Assembly (NCBI RefSeq): GCF_019059575.1
Contig: NW_024881598.1
Coordinates: forward strand, 558,001 to 622,000
DNA length: 64,000 nt
Reading direction: 5' to 3'
Source of the DNA: Amphibalanus amphitrite
Taxonomy: Eukaryota; Arthropoda; Thecostraca; Balanomorpha; Balanidae
The number at the start of each line of letters is the position of its first letter. Position 1 is the stretch's first letter. Of the stretch, positions 24,552 through 35,174 are shown piece by piece. Position numbers and translations under genes: made by a program. Under the pieces are notes generated by a model. It did no database searches and was not told the origin of the DNA. It saw only the letters and a program-made list of their open reading frames with translations.

Positions 24552-24751
24552 CTAATAGCTCTCTTGAACTGTTCCCTAGCTACGTTGTGCTTGGTCATTT
24601 TCGGGTGTGCTGAATCGTAGTGCAGGATGATGCCGGAATTCGTAGGTTTAATGTACAGCTACGAATTCCGGCATCATCCTGCACTACGTTTCAGCACACC
24701 CGAAATGACCAAGCACAACGTAGCTAGGGAACAGTTCAAGAGAGCTATTAG
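24552..24751. repeat. Inverted duplication at the 5' edge of the Penelope-like remnant
   Basis: 24552-24645 is the near-perfect reverse complement of 24659-24751, with a 13-bp spacer. The right arm is coding sequence of the element and the left arm is an inverted copy of it. Short inverted copies at the 5' end are common in Penelope-like elements. Confidence 0.9.
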
Positions 24752-26646
24752 AAACTCTTCTACCTCAAACAAAGAGAAAAAGAGCATCGAAAAAGTTCGG
24801 AAACTTCTCTTAGAAAATGGTTACCCAAAACATGTCCTATCTCGAGTTTTAACCCGCGCCCCGCTGGGGGGGGGGGGGGGGGCAGAATCTGCCCCCCCCC
24901 TCCCGTTTTTCGCCAATAACTTCTAAACGCGTTACGCCAACGACGTCAAACTTTCAGTACCTTATCATATATCAATTTGAGACGAGATGAGATTTGAGAC
25001 AATCAATTTGAGAAAATTTGAGCGAAATCTGTTGGAAAATTTTTGAGAAATTGACGTTTTAGTGACGTCATGTTCGCCATTTTCGCCTCAAAAACGGCAA
25101 AATTTCAAACGCCGCTAACATCTTCAATTTTAAAGGAATCAAGACGTAACAAAAAAGGTTATACGTGATTCTACTTTGTCTACCAAATGGCTATCTCGGT
25201 TTTTTGAAAATTTTGGATTTTGGCCCAAATTTTTCAAAAAACTGACTTTTTTGGGAAAATAATTATAAAATCCAAAATTTTGAGTGTATCGAAAAAACCG
25301 GGATATATGTCAGAGAACTGGTCTATGTGCACCTACATACCAATTTTTAGACGAATCGGTTCAAAAATGTGTGAGTTATTCAAAAATTTATGACGTCACG
25401 ACACACAAAAATTTTGAAAAATGATTTTTTTTGGAAGTTCTAGACCTCGTACGGAAACAAAAATAGCACCACTCGATTCGCCGTGAAAAACTGCATCAGA
25501 TAAACACCTTTTTAGGCCTTAACAACCAACTTCAAAATTTGACCTCACTTGAGCTGACCTTGACCTGACCTCGACCTGAAATTCATCCAGAGGTGGTCCA
25601 TATCACTTATTGAGTGTGCCTATTGAGTTCTATGAGTAAAATGACCCATAAAACATGTGTCGCACATGCCCTTTTTTATATTTTGTTTTTGGTGACCTGA
25701 CCTGACCTGACCTTGACCTTGACCTTTGAATGACATTGTATGCAACGAATATTGTCTTGGTAGTCTAAGAACACGTTTTGGGCAATCAGTCTCAGTCCAT
25801 TCTTCGGCAACTACGGTGCAAGGCCGATACTGTAGAAACTTACATTTTGTACCCTTGACCTGACCTTGACCTGACCTCTGACCTACTTAAGCAAAAAAAT
25901 TTGGGCTCTTAAGATCCGCCTTGTTGAGAGCTTTCGATTGCCGTTTTCCCCGTCTTTCTACGACCATCGGTTCGGAAGTTAGACAGGGGGGGGGGCAGAA
26001 TCTGCCCCCCCCAGCAGGGCGCGTATGGCTGAATAGCCCAGCGGGGCGCGGGTTAAGAGAGGCCAAGGCGCCAAAGAACACCAAAAAGCACCCAAAACAG
26101 AAAGATGTAGATGGTTTCCTCTGTCTCCCTTTCATCGATGATCACTTGTTATGCAAAGTCAAGAGAAAAGTAGCCAAGTCAGGTTTGAATATCAATGTAG
26201 CATGGCAAAACAAAAGCAAACTTAAGAATATGTTAGTGCACTCTTCATTCTCGAAGCCCAAAAGCCCGGGCGGACAAAGATGTCATACTTGCAACACTGG
26301 ATTCAAAGGCGACTGCTCACAAAAGAACGTTGTGTACAAAATCTCGTGCAAACTTTGCCAGGAGAAAGGAGAGGAAAACATCTACATTGGAGAGACAAAA
26401 CGCCCCTTACGACTTAGGTTCAACGAGCATATCAGAGACGCAGCCAACCGTACGCCAGAAACCCCCATGGGCGACCATTTTTTAGAGCACCATACGTCAC
26501 ACTCTCAAAATTCTAGCATTCCCCTAAACATCCAAGTCTTGTATAGAGCCAAGGATCACCCCGACCGTAAAATAGCCGAATCAGTGTTTATCAAGAAGAG
26601 ACGTCCTCAGCTGAATAGAAACAGCACTTCCTGGCCAATCTTATGA
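24693..26646 (+). pseudogene. Penelope-like element C-terminal ORF with GIY-YIG endonuclease, interrupted
   Basis: The frame begins within the inverted duplication and reads FKRAIRNSSTSNKEKKSIEK... to HVLSRV at 24850. It then resumes at 26055 as REAKAPKNTKK... and continues to a stop at 26644-26646. A TTAA element (24849-26056) separates the halves; joining at the single TTAA keeps the frame exactly. The second half has a Cys-rich segment (CHTCNTGFKGDC) and a GIY-YIG-type core: VYKISCKLC, then IYIGETKRPLRLRFNEHIRD and a downstream AESVFIKKRRPQLN. This layout is typical of the endonuclease domain that follows the reverse transcriptase in Penelope-like elements. The reverse transcriptase itself is missing, so the copy was 5'-truncated before the later insertion. 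Confidence 0.88.
24849..26056 (+). mobile_element. TTAA element, subfamily C, inside the Penelope-like ORF
   Basis: 1208 bp. The single-module end TTAACCCGCGCCCCGCTGGG has a palindrome G-run-CAGAATCTG-C-run. The far end has the module twice, 27 bp apart. The interior has TGACGTCA near 25069 and 25391 and a 5-bp-period TGACC run at 25692-25727. It carries an intact target TTAA at 25909-25912, which is occupied by another element in sister copy C2. Confidence 0.92.
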
Positions 26647-26827
26647 GCCTACGTATTGGACTATTGATAGGTGTGTGAGTGAAGGTGCATGTACGGTAGG
26701 TATGTGTAGATGTGGGTGTGGGGGTGTGGCGCCGGGGGGGGGGGGTATATATGTCTGGTGGTGTGAGTGCATGTGGGAGCATTTGTATGATATCCAGAGA
26801 AAGGAGAAAAGCGAGGGAGTGAGAGAA

Positions 26828-26829
<2 letters not shown>

Positions 26830-26891
<62 letters not shown>

Positions 26892-26907
26892 GGAGAGAGA
26901 GAGAAAA
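26830..26907. repeat. (GA)n microsatellite
   Basis: Nearly pure GA dinucleotides for about 55 bp, then GGGAGAGA variants. Frames across it are meaningless Arg-Glu or Ser-Leu polymers. Confidence 0.97.
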
Positions 26908-27332
26908 GCGAAAAAGAGGGAGATAGAGCCGAGGCAGGGAACTTAGACATTGAAACGTATTCTATGCTGAAAAAGTTCTTATCTGCATTTATACTATGAT
27001 ATGTTTAAGTTTACGATTGGAAACAATTTCAGAGCCGTTTCAAAATCCGCTCGATAGTATTTAGGTTTCTTGTATTTTGTATGGATAATGTCCACTATCT
27101 CGAACGATATTTGCCAGGTACCACACGCTCAATGTTATTGATAGACAGTGATACATGTACAGATTCAGATTGTGATGTACATAGGAACCGCTGCGATTTA
27201 TCGCCAATGTTACATTTGTGAACTGTGTCTGGCCATAGTGGTAGGATCAGGCAACGTAGCACGAACGACCTTTAAAAAGATATTTTAAAATGCGGCAATC
27301 AGAAAAAGATGCAAAAGTGTTCTTTTGGATAT

Positions 27333-27375
27333 TTCACTGATGAAGGCCTGTGGCCGATATATTTGAAAACGCTAA
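27333..27375 (+). ncRNA. Hammerhead-ribozyme-like motif (degenerate)
   Basis: CTGATGA at 27337-27343 is followed by a 4-bp stem GGCC-TGT-GGCC (27345-27355), then GATA where an active hammerhead needs GAAA. It lies about 700 bp downstream of the Penelope-like ORF, on the same strand. Hammerheads are known in the terminal repeats of Penelope-like elements. The GAAA to GATA change argues that this copy is inactive. Confidence 0.45.
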
Positions 27376-27901
27376 AACAATATAATTTTGGCTCAGCATA
27401 TTTTTGAAAAGGAGGAAAGGTCATGATAATAAAGAAATACTTGATTTTTACATGAAAAGACTTCGCTTCGCTCGCTGCGCTCGCTCGCTCGTAATAAAAC
27501 TGAGACGATTCACTGAGTACAAAGGTGCAGAAATAAACAACGGTGGCCTTCAATTCAAGATTAGGATTAAACATTTAGTAGGTCGAAATTCTATAATCAT
27601 AGGCGAACATAAATGAACACAACGACAGTCAATGAAACTGATCACGTATAATAGGTACAGCCCACCGCTAAAGTAATGTAGGGTTTTACCAATCTCAACG
27701 GTTGGCTTTGACTGGCGATTGTTTAATGCGGAGTGATCGAAAAGAAGATGTCAATAGCTAAAGTTGCAGCTGCAAGGGTGACGATACATATAAGCTACAT
27801 TCAAAGTTTAATTGTAGTCTGGTTAATCGTTCCTAAGCTTCAGAAGCAGAACATACCCATGACTGAAACCGCACATTACTTCTGCTGTGGACTGTACATA
27901 T

Positions 27902-29684
27902 TTAACCCGCGCCCCGCTGGGCTATTCAGCCATACGCGCCCTGCTGGGGGGGGGGGGCAGATTCTGCCCCCCTGTCTAACTTCCGAATCGATGGTCGTAG
28001 AAAGACTGGGAAAACGGCAATCGAAAGCTCTCAACAAGGCGGATCTTAACCCGGCGGCCGCTGGGCCTCCGCGCCACCCGCCGGCCGCTGGGGGGGGGAC
28101 ATATAGTTGCCCCCCCTTTACTTCTGCAACGATATCGTCGCAACGCGAAGAGATAGAGAAGAGAAACTTTGCTCACATCTTTCTGAATACCTAGCCGAGG
28201 TTGTGTCCAAATTTGGTGTCGATCTTATTTGAAATGACTTCACAGTGACGTCATAAGTGAAATTATAGATTTGCGACTCTCATATTCCTCACGATACATC
28301 AGATATTATATTGGACCGAATATAATGGGTCGATTATTGGTCAGAAACTAGATGGAAGTGTAGTTCGATGTTTTAGGATGACAGCAGGTGCTGTCTAGTT
28401 CATTTACAGTTGAGTTTCATGCTCAGCGTCATCAGAAACGGTCCATATCGAAAAACGACAAAACTTTATGACGTCACTGTGACGTCATCTTAGGTGCTAT
28501 AACCACCAAACTTTCCTCAAACATTGCCTAGGTATTCATTTGAAGCTATGCCACGTTTCACGTTCGTAGCTCATCAGGTTTCGGAGATGTTTCACAAAAC
28601 GTAAAGGGGGAGGGGCAACTTTATACCCCCCAGCGGCTCGTGGGTTAAGAGCCCAATTTTTTTTGCTTAAGTAGGTCAGATGTCAGGTCAAGGTCAGGTC
28701 AAGGGTACAAAATGCAAGTTTCTACAGTATTGGCCTTGCACCGTAGTTGCCGAAGAATGGACTGAGACTGATTGCCCAAAACGTGTTCTTAGACTACCAA
28801 GACAATATTCGTTGCATACAATGTCATTCAAAGGTCAAGGTCAGGGTCAGGTCAGGTCAGGTCAGGTCGCCAAAAACAAAATATAGAAAAGGGCATGTGC
28901 GACACATGTTTTATGGGTCATTTTGCTCATAGAATTCAATAGGCACACTCATAAGTGATATGGACCACTTCTGGATGAATTTCAGGCCGAGGTCAGGTCA
29001 AGGTCAGGTCAAGTGAGGTCAAATTTTCAAGTTGGTTGTTAAGGCCTAAAAAGGTGTCTATCTAATGCAGTTTTTCACGGCGAATCGAATGGTGCTATTT
29101 TTGTTTCCGTACGAGGTCTAGAACTTCCAAAATAATCATTTTTAAAATTTTTGTGTGTCGTGACGTCATAAAATTTTGAATAACTCCCACATTTTTGAAC
29201 CGATTCTTCTAAAAACTGGTATGTAGGTGCAAATAGACCACTTCTCTGACATATATTCCGGTTTTTCGATACACTGAAAAATTTGGATTTTATAATTATT
29301 TTCCCCAAAAAGTCAGTTTTTTGAAAAAAAAAATTTGGGCCAAAATCCAAGATTTTTAAAAAACCGAGCTAGCCGTTTGATAGACAGAGTAGAATCACGT
29401 ATAACCTTTTTTGTTACGCCTTGATTCCTTTAAAGATGAAGATGTTAGTGCGTTTGAAATTTTGCCGTTTTTGAGGCGAAAATGGCGAACATGACGTCAC
29501 TAAAACGTCAATTTCTCAAAAATTTCCCGACGGATTTCGCTCAAATTTTCAGGGAACGTGTCAAATTGATGTATGATAAGGTACTGAAAGTTTGACGTCG
29601 TTGGCGTAACGTGTTTAGAAGTTATTGGCGAAAAACGAGAGAGGGGGGCAGATTCTGCCCCCCCTCCAGCGGGGCGCGGGTTAA
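27902..29684 (-). mobile_element. TTAA element, subfamily C, reverse, split by element D
   Basis: Reverse-orientation sister of 24849-26056: double-module end at 27902 and single-module end at 29684. A second TTAA element (28046-28648) occupies a TTAA that is empty in the sister copy. Without it the length is about 1.18 kb. An AGGTC run with 5-bp period is at about 28832-28868. Confidence 0.9.
28046..28648 (-). mobile_element. TTAA element, subfamily D (603 bp)
   Basis: Ends TTAACCCGGCGGCCGCTGGG and the inverse of TTAACCCACGAGCCGCTGGG. The left end has the module twice, 27 bp apart. The palindromic block includes G-run-ACATATAGTTG-C-run. Three TGACGTCA motifs lie inside. The target is 'gatcTTAAgagccc', still intact at 25905-25916. 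Confidence 0.9.
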
Positions 29685-29873
29685 CACTTTGTATTACATA
29701 TTTATAGAATGATATATAATACATACAAGTGAATATGTATTACAAGCGAATATGATACATTAAGAATGGCATAGGTATATGATACATACAATAATAATAC
29801 ATAAAATAATGCCAGGTATGGTAAGTACCTACAATACAAAATACATGTATGGTACATAGAACATGATACATAT
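29685..29873. other. AT-rich spacer with ATACAT repeats
   Basis: Degenerate 'gatacat/aatacat' repeats. It directly follows, in minus-strand reading, the stop of the Penelope-like ORF at 29874 and may be that element's 3' region. Confidence 0.4.
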
Positions 29874-30705
29874 TTACATCGTATACCAAAATGTTGGTTG
29901 GTTGGCAAGCATGGTTCGTCGAAGAAGAGCCATGTGTATATGCTGGTGGTCTGAGGAGGGGCCAGGATGACGTGTGTGTGTGTTTAGAGAGGGTTTTTGG
30001 TTCCCAATTTCAATAGATTCTGGTGTCTTAAGGTCTGCTACGTCTTTGCACACTCGCTCAATGTAAATTTTGAATGACCGTGCAGTTATGTTGCTGGATG
30101 GGTGTTGCTGTGCCACGTGGTCGCCGAGAGGTGTGTTGCGAGTTTTGTTTTTGGCGTTTCTGATGTGCTCGTCAAAACGATCCCGGACACGTCGCTTGGA
30201 CTCACCTATGTAAACTGCTGGATTGTCGGGGCACATGTTACACTCAGTTTTGTATACCGCGTTGTTTCTGTGACAACGACCCTCGAGTCCCGCTTCGCAG
30301 GTGGGACAGCGCCTTTGACCAGCCGGGCAGGGAGGGCTCTGTAGAGCTGATTTGGTCAAGTACTGGCTCAGTGTCTTTCCATTGACCCAAGCAACGCGGG
30401 CCTGTAAGCCTGAGGAATCACAGAACACCCCCTCTACCCGGCGGGCCAAAGTGTCATCAATGTAGGGCAGTGATACGTAACTATGTCGTGTCATGCTTGT
30501 TTTTGATGTCTTTGTTCGCTTTCCTAGCTGATGTCTTAGTGTTGTGGCCGGTGGTGTCGCTAATTACTATGTGTCTGGTTCTCTGTATGAGTCGATGTGG
30601 GTATCCATTGTGCTTGAACAAAGTTTCGATTCATCAATATGCTCATTCACAGCATTCAGACTGGCTTCCGACTGTTTGGTCACTCCGATGTATTTTATCT
30701 TTTGC
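29874..30705 (-). pseudogene. Penelope-like element remnant with GIY-YIG domain, next to the kinase start
   Basis: The minus-strand frame 30494-29874 (206 codons) begins HSYVSLPYIDDTLARRVEGV. It has a Cys-rich block (RRCPTCEAGLEGRC) and a GIY-YIG-like core (VYKTECNMC, then VYIGESKRRVRDRFDEHIRN), ending with ESIEIGNQKPSLN. Upstream, a frame-shifted stretch (HNGYPHRLIQRTRHIV, TSARKANKDIKNKH) extends the homology to about 30705. It is a different family from the element at 24693-26646, judged by its different Cys-rich block. It is frameshifted and lacks the reverse transcriptase. Confidence 0.82.
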
Positions 30706-30742
30706 CAGGCATAAAGTCCAATAGTTTCCTGCAGCTAACAAG

Positions 30743-30850
30743 ATGGCTGGCAAGCAAAAGCTCTGCGCAGACATAAGTCGCAGAAATCCTCAGGAAGATT
30801 ACGAAGTGATTCAGCGGATTGGAAGTGGAACATATGGCGATGTATACAAG
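30743..30850 (+). CDS. MAP4K3: MAP4K3/5-type kinase, coding exon 1 (residues 1-36)
   Basis: Encodes the N-terminus and the ATP-binding glycine loop (GSGTYGDV, residues 27-34). The segment [20 protein letters not shown] is characteristic of the MAP4K3/MAP4K5 branch of germinal centre kinases (happyhour in flies), which act upstream of JNK and in amino-acid signalling to TORC1. The start ATG is the first in frame, in context aacaagATGG. The exon ends AAG|gtaggt in phase 0. Immediately upstream 'tttcctgcag' (30725-30734) looks like a splice acceptor, so a 5' non-coding exon may lie further left. A Penelope-like remnant ends only about 40 bp upstream. MAP4K3 versus MAP4K5 cannot be settled without the C-terminal half. 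Confidence 0.92.
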
Positions 30851-31110
30851 GTAGGTGCTTATATAAGTTTCCAAGTACCACGACGGAGTAGGGGACCATA
30901 CGGCTCCCTGAATACTCATGATCCCTGTTAATCTGCGTGTGATTGAGCCTACAACCGAACTCTGTTGACCGAGGAGGTCGAGGGCGTTACTACCCCCGGA
31001 TTTTCTATTAAAATGACGAGCGTACCGAGACGCGCGAGGCGGTGTTGGAAATGTCTCATCAAGACGCTCTATTGTATTCCCAAAGTTGAATTTTGACGCC
31101 ACGTAACATG
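30851..31110. other. Start of intron 1, unassigned
   Basis: Begins with the donor gtaggt. No recognisable repeat or coding content. The intron runs to 41668 (about 10.8 kb). Confidence 0.6.
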
Positions 31111-32275
31111 TTTACCCGCGAAGGGCCGGTGCTCCGTGACTTCCACGCCGGGCCGAGGGGGGGGGGGGGGGTCTGAACACCCCCGTCTAACTCAGCTCCT
31201 GGGCCACGTAGCGACACGCGGTAAGCGGGATTCGAAAGAGCGTAAAAAATGATGACCGAAACACTTTCATTTTTGACGAAACACGGTCATTTTTGGGTCA
31301 GGTCAAAGGTCAGGTCGCCAGAGGTCATCAAAGGTCAAATGTAGGCCATTTCAACAATTTTGGCAACTGCCAACGGCTAACTCGGGAACCAATAGAGCTA
31401 CAGCGCTGCGGAAAAGCGCATTCGATAGCCCTTTTACAGACCTTTCTGAGTATTGCACTCAGATTTGACCTCAGGCCAACGGTTTAGCCTTCAGAGAGCA
31501 AAAACTGTAAAAAAATAGCCGTTTTCACCAAAAACAGTTTTTCGGTAATAACTTTTGATTCAAGCAAGCCACGACATTACTTTTGCCGGCATCGTGTTCC
31601 TCTCGTCGAGACGCGTCAAATGAACTATTCGCTGACATTAAAAGGTCATTTTGAAAATTTGACCTCAGGTCAAGGTCATGACCTGACCGGAAAGGGTCAT
31701 GTTGCATATCGGTCGATCCGTATCGTCGAGCTCAATACGTCTGACGTGTTTTCATCGCTCTAGCACATCTCTATCAAAAGTTATGGCCAAAAAAACTGCT
31801 GGTGACCGTTCGTGACCTGAGATGACCTCAGGGGCACACAGAGGGGTCACAGGTGCATTTTTCTGTATCAGTGCGTCATGTTTACCCATGAACCGATGTT
31901 TGAGAGGGTTTTGAACACCATCCGTCCACAAGAGGCGCATTTCAATTTTCTCCCATTGACTTATAATGGAGAGGTCGCAAAATTGACCTGAGCCGATAGG
32001 TCACCGATATCAAAATTCCGAGATATACATTTTGTACATACTGTTACTGTTATCAATCGCTGAAAGTTTCAGGGCGATCGTCCAGCCGCTGTAGCTCTGA
32101 CGAGGATTATAACTTTTTCTGAAGTTAGGTGAGGTGAGGTGACCTGGAAGGCTCTGGGTCTGAAATTTTCACAACATGTGCGGAAAAAAATGCATGAACG
32201 GCGCGGAGCGCCGTTCATGCGCCGCCGTTTTTGAGATATCTGCGAAAAACCGCATGGGTTTTTTTCGGGAACAAC
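31111..32275 (-). mobile_element. TTAA-type element, subfamily A-like, reverse, decayed
   Basis: The left end is decayed to TTTACCCGCGAAGGGCCGG, but the second module still sits 27 bp inside (GGGCCG at offsets 12 and 39). The interior parallels the reverse complement of 37300-38468. AGGTCATGACCT is at 31673-31684 and AGGTCA-A-AGGTCA near 31303. Near 32190-32220 a stem-loop with an 11-bp perfect stem (ATGAACGGCGC-GGA-...) replaces the stem of subfamily A. The right TTAA end is missing. Confidence 0.75.
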
Positions 32276-32655
32276 CGTTCGATGCCCTCGGCGGCCAGCC
32301 GGGCGCGCAGCTCGGGGCAGAGCGGCCCGTAGATTGGCCGGCGCCGGCCGCCGGCCGCCGGTCGCCAATCGGCTGCGGGTGCGCCACCCAGTCGGGCAGC
32401 GCACGCGGTGCATGGCCCGTCGGCTCGAGCGCTCCACCTCGTCCAGCACGATGAAGTCGTCAGCGGCGGCGTCTCCGTCCGACTCGGAGGTGCCTCACTG
32501 TCGTCATTAGCGACGGCGGCTGCCGCTGTGCGCTCAGTCAGGTCGGCCACCACAGCATCGCTCGCCGATGATTCAGCGTCATCGAAACCGTCGGACGACG
32601 GTGGATTCACCAGCGTTTTTGCAGCGGAGGCTGGAAAAACCTCAGCAATAAACAA
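32276..32655 (-). pseudogene. Possible DDX51-type DEAD-box helicase fragment, frameshifted
   Basis: GC-rich, with codon-like composition on the minus strand. Across frame changes one can read an acidic stretch, then TSESDGDAAADDFIVLDEVE, then LPDWVAHPQPIGD, then RRPIYGPLCPELRARLAAEG-IERLFP. The order acidic N-terminus, F-x-VL, LPxWVAxP, then a helix ending GI-x-x-LFP resembles the region before the Q motif in DDX51/Dbp73D-type RNA helicases. At least one single-base frameshift separates the blocks. It stops where the TTAA-type element begins. It could be a captured exon, a pseudogene or an exon with assembly errors; the assignment is tentative. Confidence 0.35.
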
Positions 32656-32950
32656 GAAAAAACCTCACAACATGCCACAGCTTGCATATGACACAGCTTG
32701 TGCATATTGTCATTATATTACTCACATGACAGAAAATATTGGCTGCTTTATTCTAGGAACTGGCATGAAAAACATAACCTAAAATCAAGCTAAGTCCCAA
32801 CCCTCTCTGCCTCTCCTTCCAGCATTTCTTCAAGCACCTTCGAAAATGATCTTCCATCATTATTTTCCACTTCTGTGTGAGCAATTAACTTGTAAGCTGA
32901 CCACTAGTTAATACACTATCATCTTACTGTTGGGTGCTTGTAGCAAATTT
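32656..32950. other. Unassigned intronic sequence
   Basis: AT-rich; no repeat family or product recognised. Confidence 0.5.
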
Positions 32951-35174
32951 ACATATATAAAAATCAAAATGTCCGTATGTATGTATGTGACGCGTCCGTC
33001 ACGCTTGGCGGGCTATTGCTCCGGAACGGTGCGGGCTATGGGGGTGAAATTTTCGACGTAAGTTGGACACTTGCATCTGTTTGTCGTATTAAATTTTGGT
33101 GGGGTTGGGTTTGGTGGCTTGCACGTGGTGGGCGCATCTTTGCGGGATTTTGGGCCGCGGCCGTCGCCGATCAGAGAGCACGCGCATTATCCTCAGTTTC
33201 TTCGCTTGCAAAACTGAGCGAAATCAGAGCCGGCAGGTCGTTGACCTTTGGCGATGAATACCGGAACAGAGCACCGCCGGCCAGGAGAAGACGCCAAATT
33301 TATTCTGGCCATAACTCGGCCGCTACTGGGCCGATTTTAATGAAAATTGATTTATTACGCTGCGCGTAATGCTGTCCCTCTAGTTTACTTATATAAAAAT
33401 CAAAATGTCTGTACGTATGTATGTAACGCGTCAGTCACGCTTGGCGGGCTATTGCTCCGGAACGGTGCGGGCTACGGGGGTGAAATTTTGGACATAAGTC
33501 AGACGCGTGCATCTGTTTGTTGTATTAAATTTTGGTGGGGGTGGGTTCGGTGGCTTGCACGTGGCGGGCGCATCTTTGCGGGATTTTGGGCCGCGGCCGG
33601 CGCCGAGCAGACGGCACGCGCCTTAGGCTCAGTTTCTTCGCTGCAAAACTGGGTGAAATCAGAGCCGGAAGGTCACTGACCTTTGGCAATGAATACCGGA
33701 GCAGAGCACCGCCGGCCAAGAGGAGACGCCAAATTTATTCTGGCCATAACTCGGCCGCTACTGGGCCGATTTTAATGAAACTTGATTTATTACGCTGCGC
33801 GTAATGCTGGACACCTAGTTACATATATAAAAATCAAAATGTCTGTATGTATGAAACGCGTCAGTCACGCTTGACGGGCTATTGCTGTGGAACTGTGCGA
33901 GCTACGGGGGTGGAATTTTGGGCGCAAGTCAGACGCGTGCATCTGTTTGTCGTATTGAATTTTGGTGGGGGTGGGCTCGGCGGTTTGCACGTGGCGGGCG
34001 CATCTTTGCAGCATTTTGGGCCGCGGCCGGTTTCGAGCAGACGGCACGCGCCTTAGGCTCAGTTTCTTCGCTTGCAAAACTGGGTGAAATCAGAGCCGGA
34101 AGGTCACTGACCTTTGGCAATGAATACCGGAACAGAGCACCGCCGGCCAGGAGGAGACGCCAAATTTATTCTGGCAATAACTCGGCCGCTACTGGGCCGA
34201 TTTCAATGAAACTTGGTTTATTACGCTGCGCGTAATGATGTCCCTCTTTACGCTGCGCGTAATGCTGTCCCTCTAGTTACATATATAAAAATCAAAATGT
34301 CTGTACGTATGTATGTAACGCGTCAGTCACGCTTGGCGGGCTATTGCTCCGGAACGGTGCGGGCTGCGGGGGTGGAATTTTGGGCGCAAGTCGGACGCGT
34401 GCATCTGTTTGTCGTATCAACTTTTCGAGGGGGTGCGCTCGCCGGTTTGCACGTGGCGGGTGCATTTCTGCCGCATTTTGGGCCGCGGCCGGCTTCGAGC
34501 AGAGAGCACGCGCCTTAGGCTCAGTTTCTTCGCTTGCAAAACTGAGCGAAATCAGAGCCGGCAGGTCACTGACCTTTGGCAATGAATACCGGAACAGGGT
34601 ACCGCCGGCCAGGAGGAGACGCCAAATTTATTCTGGCCATAACTCGGCCGCTACTGGGCCGATTTGATTGAAACTTGATTTATTACGCTGCGCGTAATGC
34701 TGTCCCTCTAGTTATATAAAAATCAAAATGTCCGTATGTATGTATGTATGTGACGCGTCCGTCACGCTTGGCGGGCTATTGCTCCGGAACGGTGCGGGCT
34801 ACGGGGGTGAAATTTTCGACTTTAGTCGGACGCGTGCATCTGTTTGTCGTATCAACTTTTCGAGGGGATGCGTGCAGCGGTGTGCACGTGGCGGGCGCAT
34901 CTTTGCAGCATTTTGGGTCGCGGCCGGCGCCGAGCAGTGAGCACGTGCCTTAGGCTCAGTTTCTTCGCTTGCAAAACTTAGCGAAATTAGAGCCGGAAGG
35001 TCACTGACCTTTGGCAATGAATACCGGAACAGAGCACCGCCGGCCAGGAGGAGTCGCCAAATTTATTCTGGCCATAACTCGGCCGCTACTAGGCCGATTT
35101 TATTGAAAATTGATTTGTTACGCTGCGCGTAATGCTGTCCCTCTTTACGCTGCGCGTAATGCTGTCCCTCTAGT
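32951..35174 (+). mobile_element. Helitron-like tandem array of five units
   Basis: Five head-to-tail units of about 435-460 bp: about 32951-33384, 33385-33819, 33820-34277, 34278-34712 and 34713-35174. Each starts with 'atataaaaatcaaaatgtc' and a TATG-rich stretch. Each ends with the hairpin TTACGC-TGC-GCGTAA, then about 10 bp later CTAGT, which fits a Helitron 3' end (hairpin then CTRRT). Units 3 and 5 have the hairpin module duplicated in tandem. Frames through the units (Arg/Ala/Gly-rich) are shared shadows. No Rep/helicase is present. Tandem arrays are typical of Helentron-associated (HINE) elements; I cannot identify a canonical 5' TC. Confidence 0.65.

Larger units (their letters stand above)
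26647..27901 (+). other. Downstream region of the Penelope-like element and unassigned sequence
   Basis: Contains a (GA)n microsatellite at about 26830-26907, then AT-rich sequence. A hammerhead-like motif lies at 27333-27375. 27300-27450 is closely related to 41150-41300. Around 27460-27490 is the CGCTTCGCTCGCTGCGCTCG motif also seen at the borders of the CACGTG-rich repeats. 27490-27901 is unassigned. Confidence 0.5.

Noticed and set aside
23727-24620. A 297-codon plus-strand frame as a gene
   Set aside because: It runs through the CACGTG-rich repeat modules and their GC-rich direct repeat, shows no domain and has repeated peptide blocks mirroring the DNA repeats.
26591-26950. Ser-Leu-rich and Arg-Glu-rich frames
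   Set aside because: Direct translation of the (GA)n microsatellite next to the Penelope-like stop codon.
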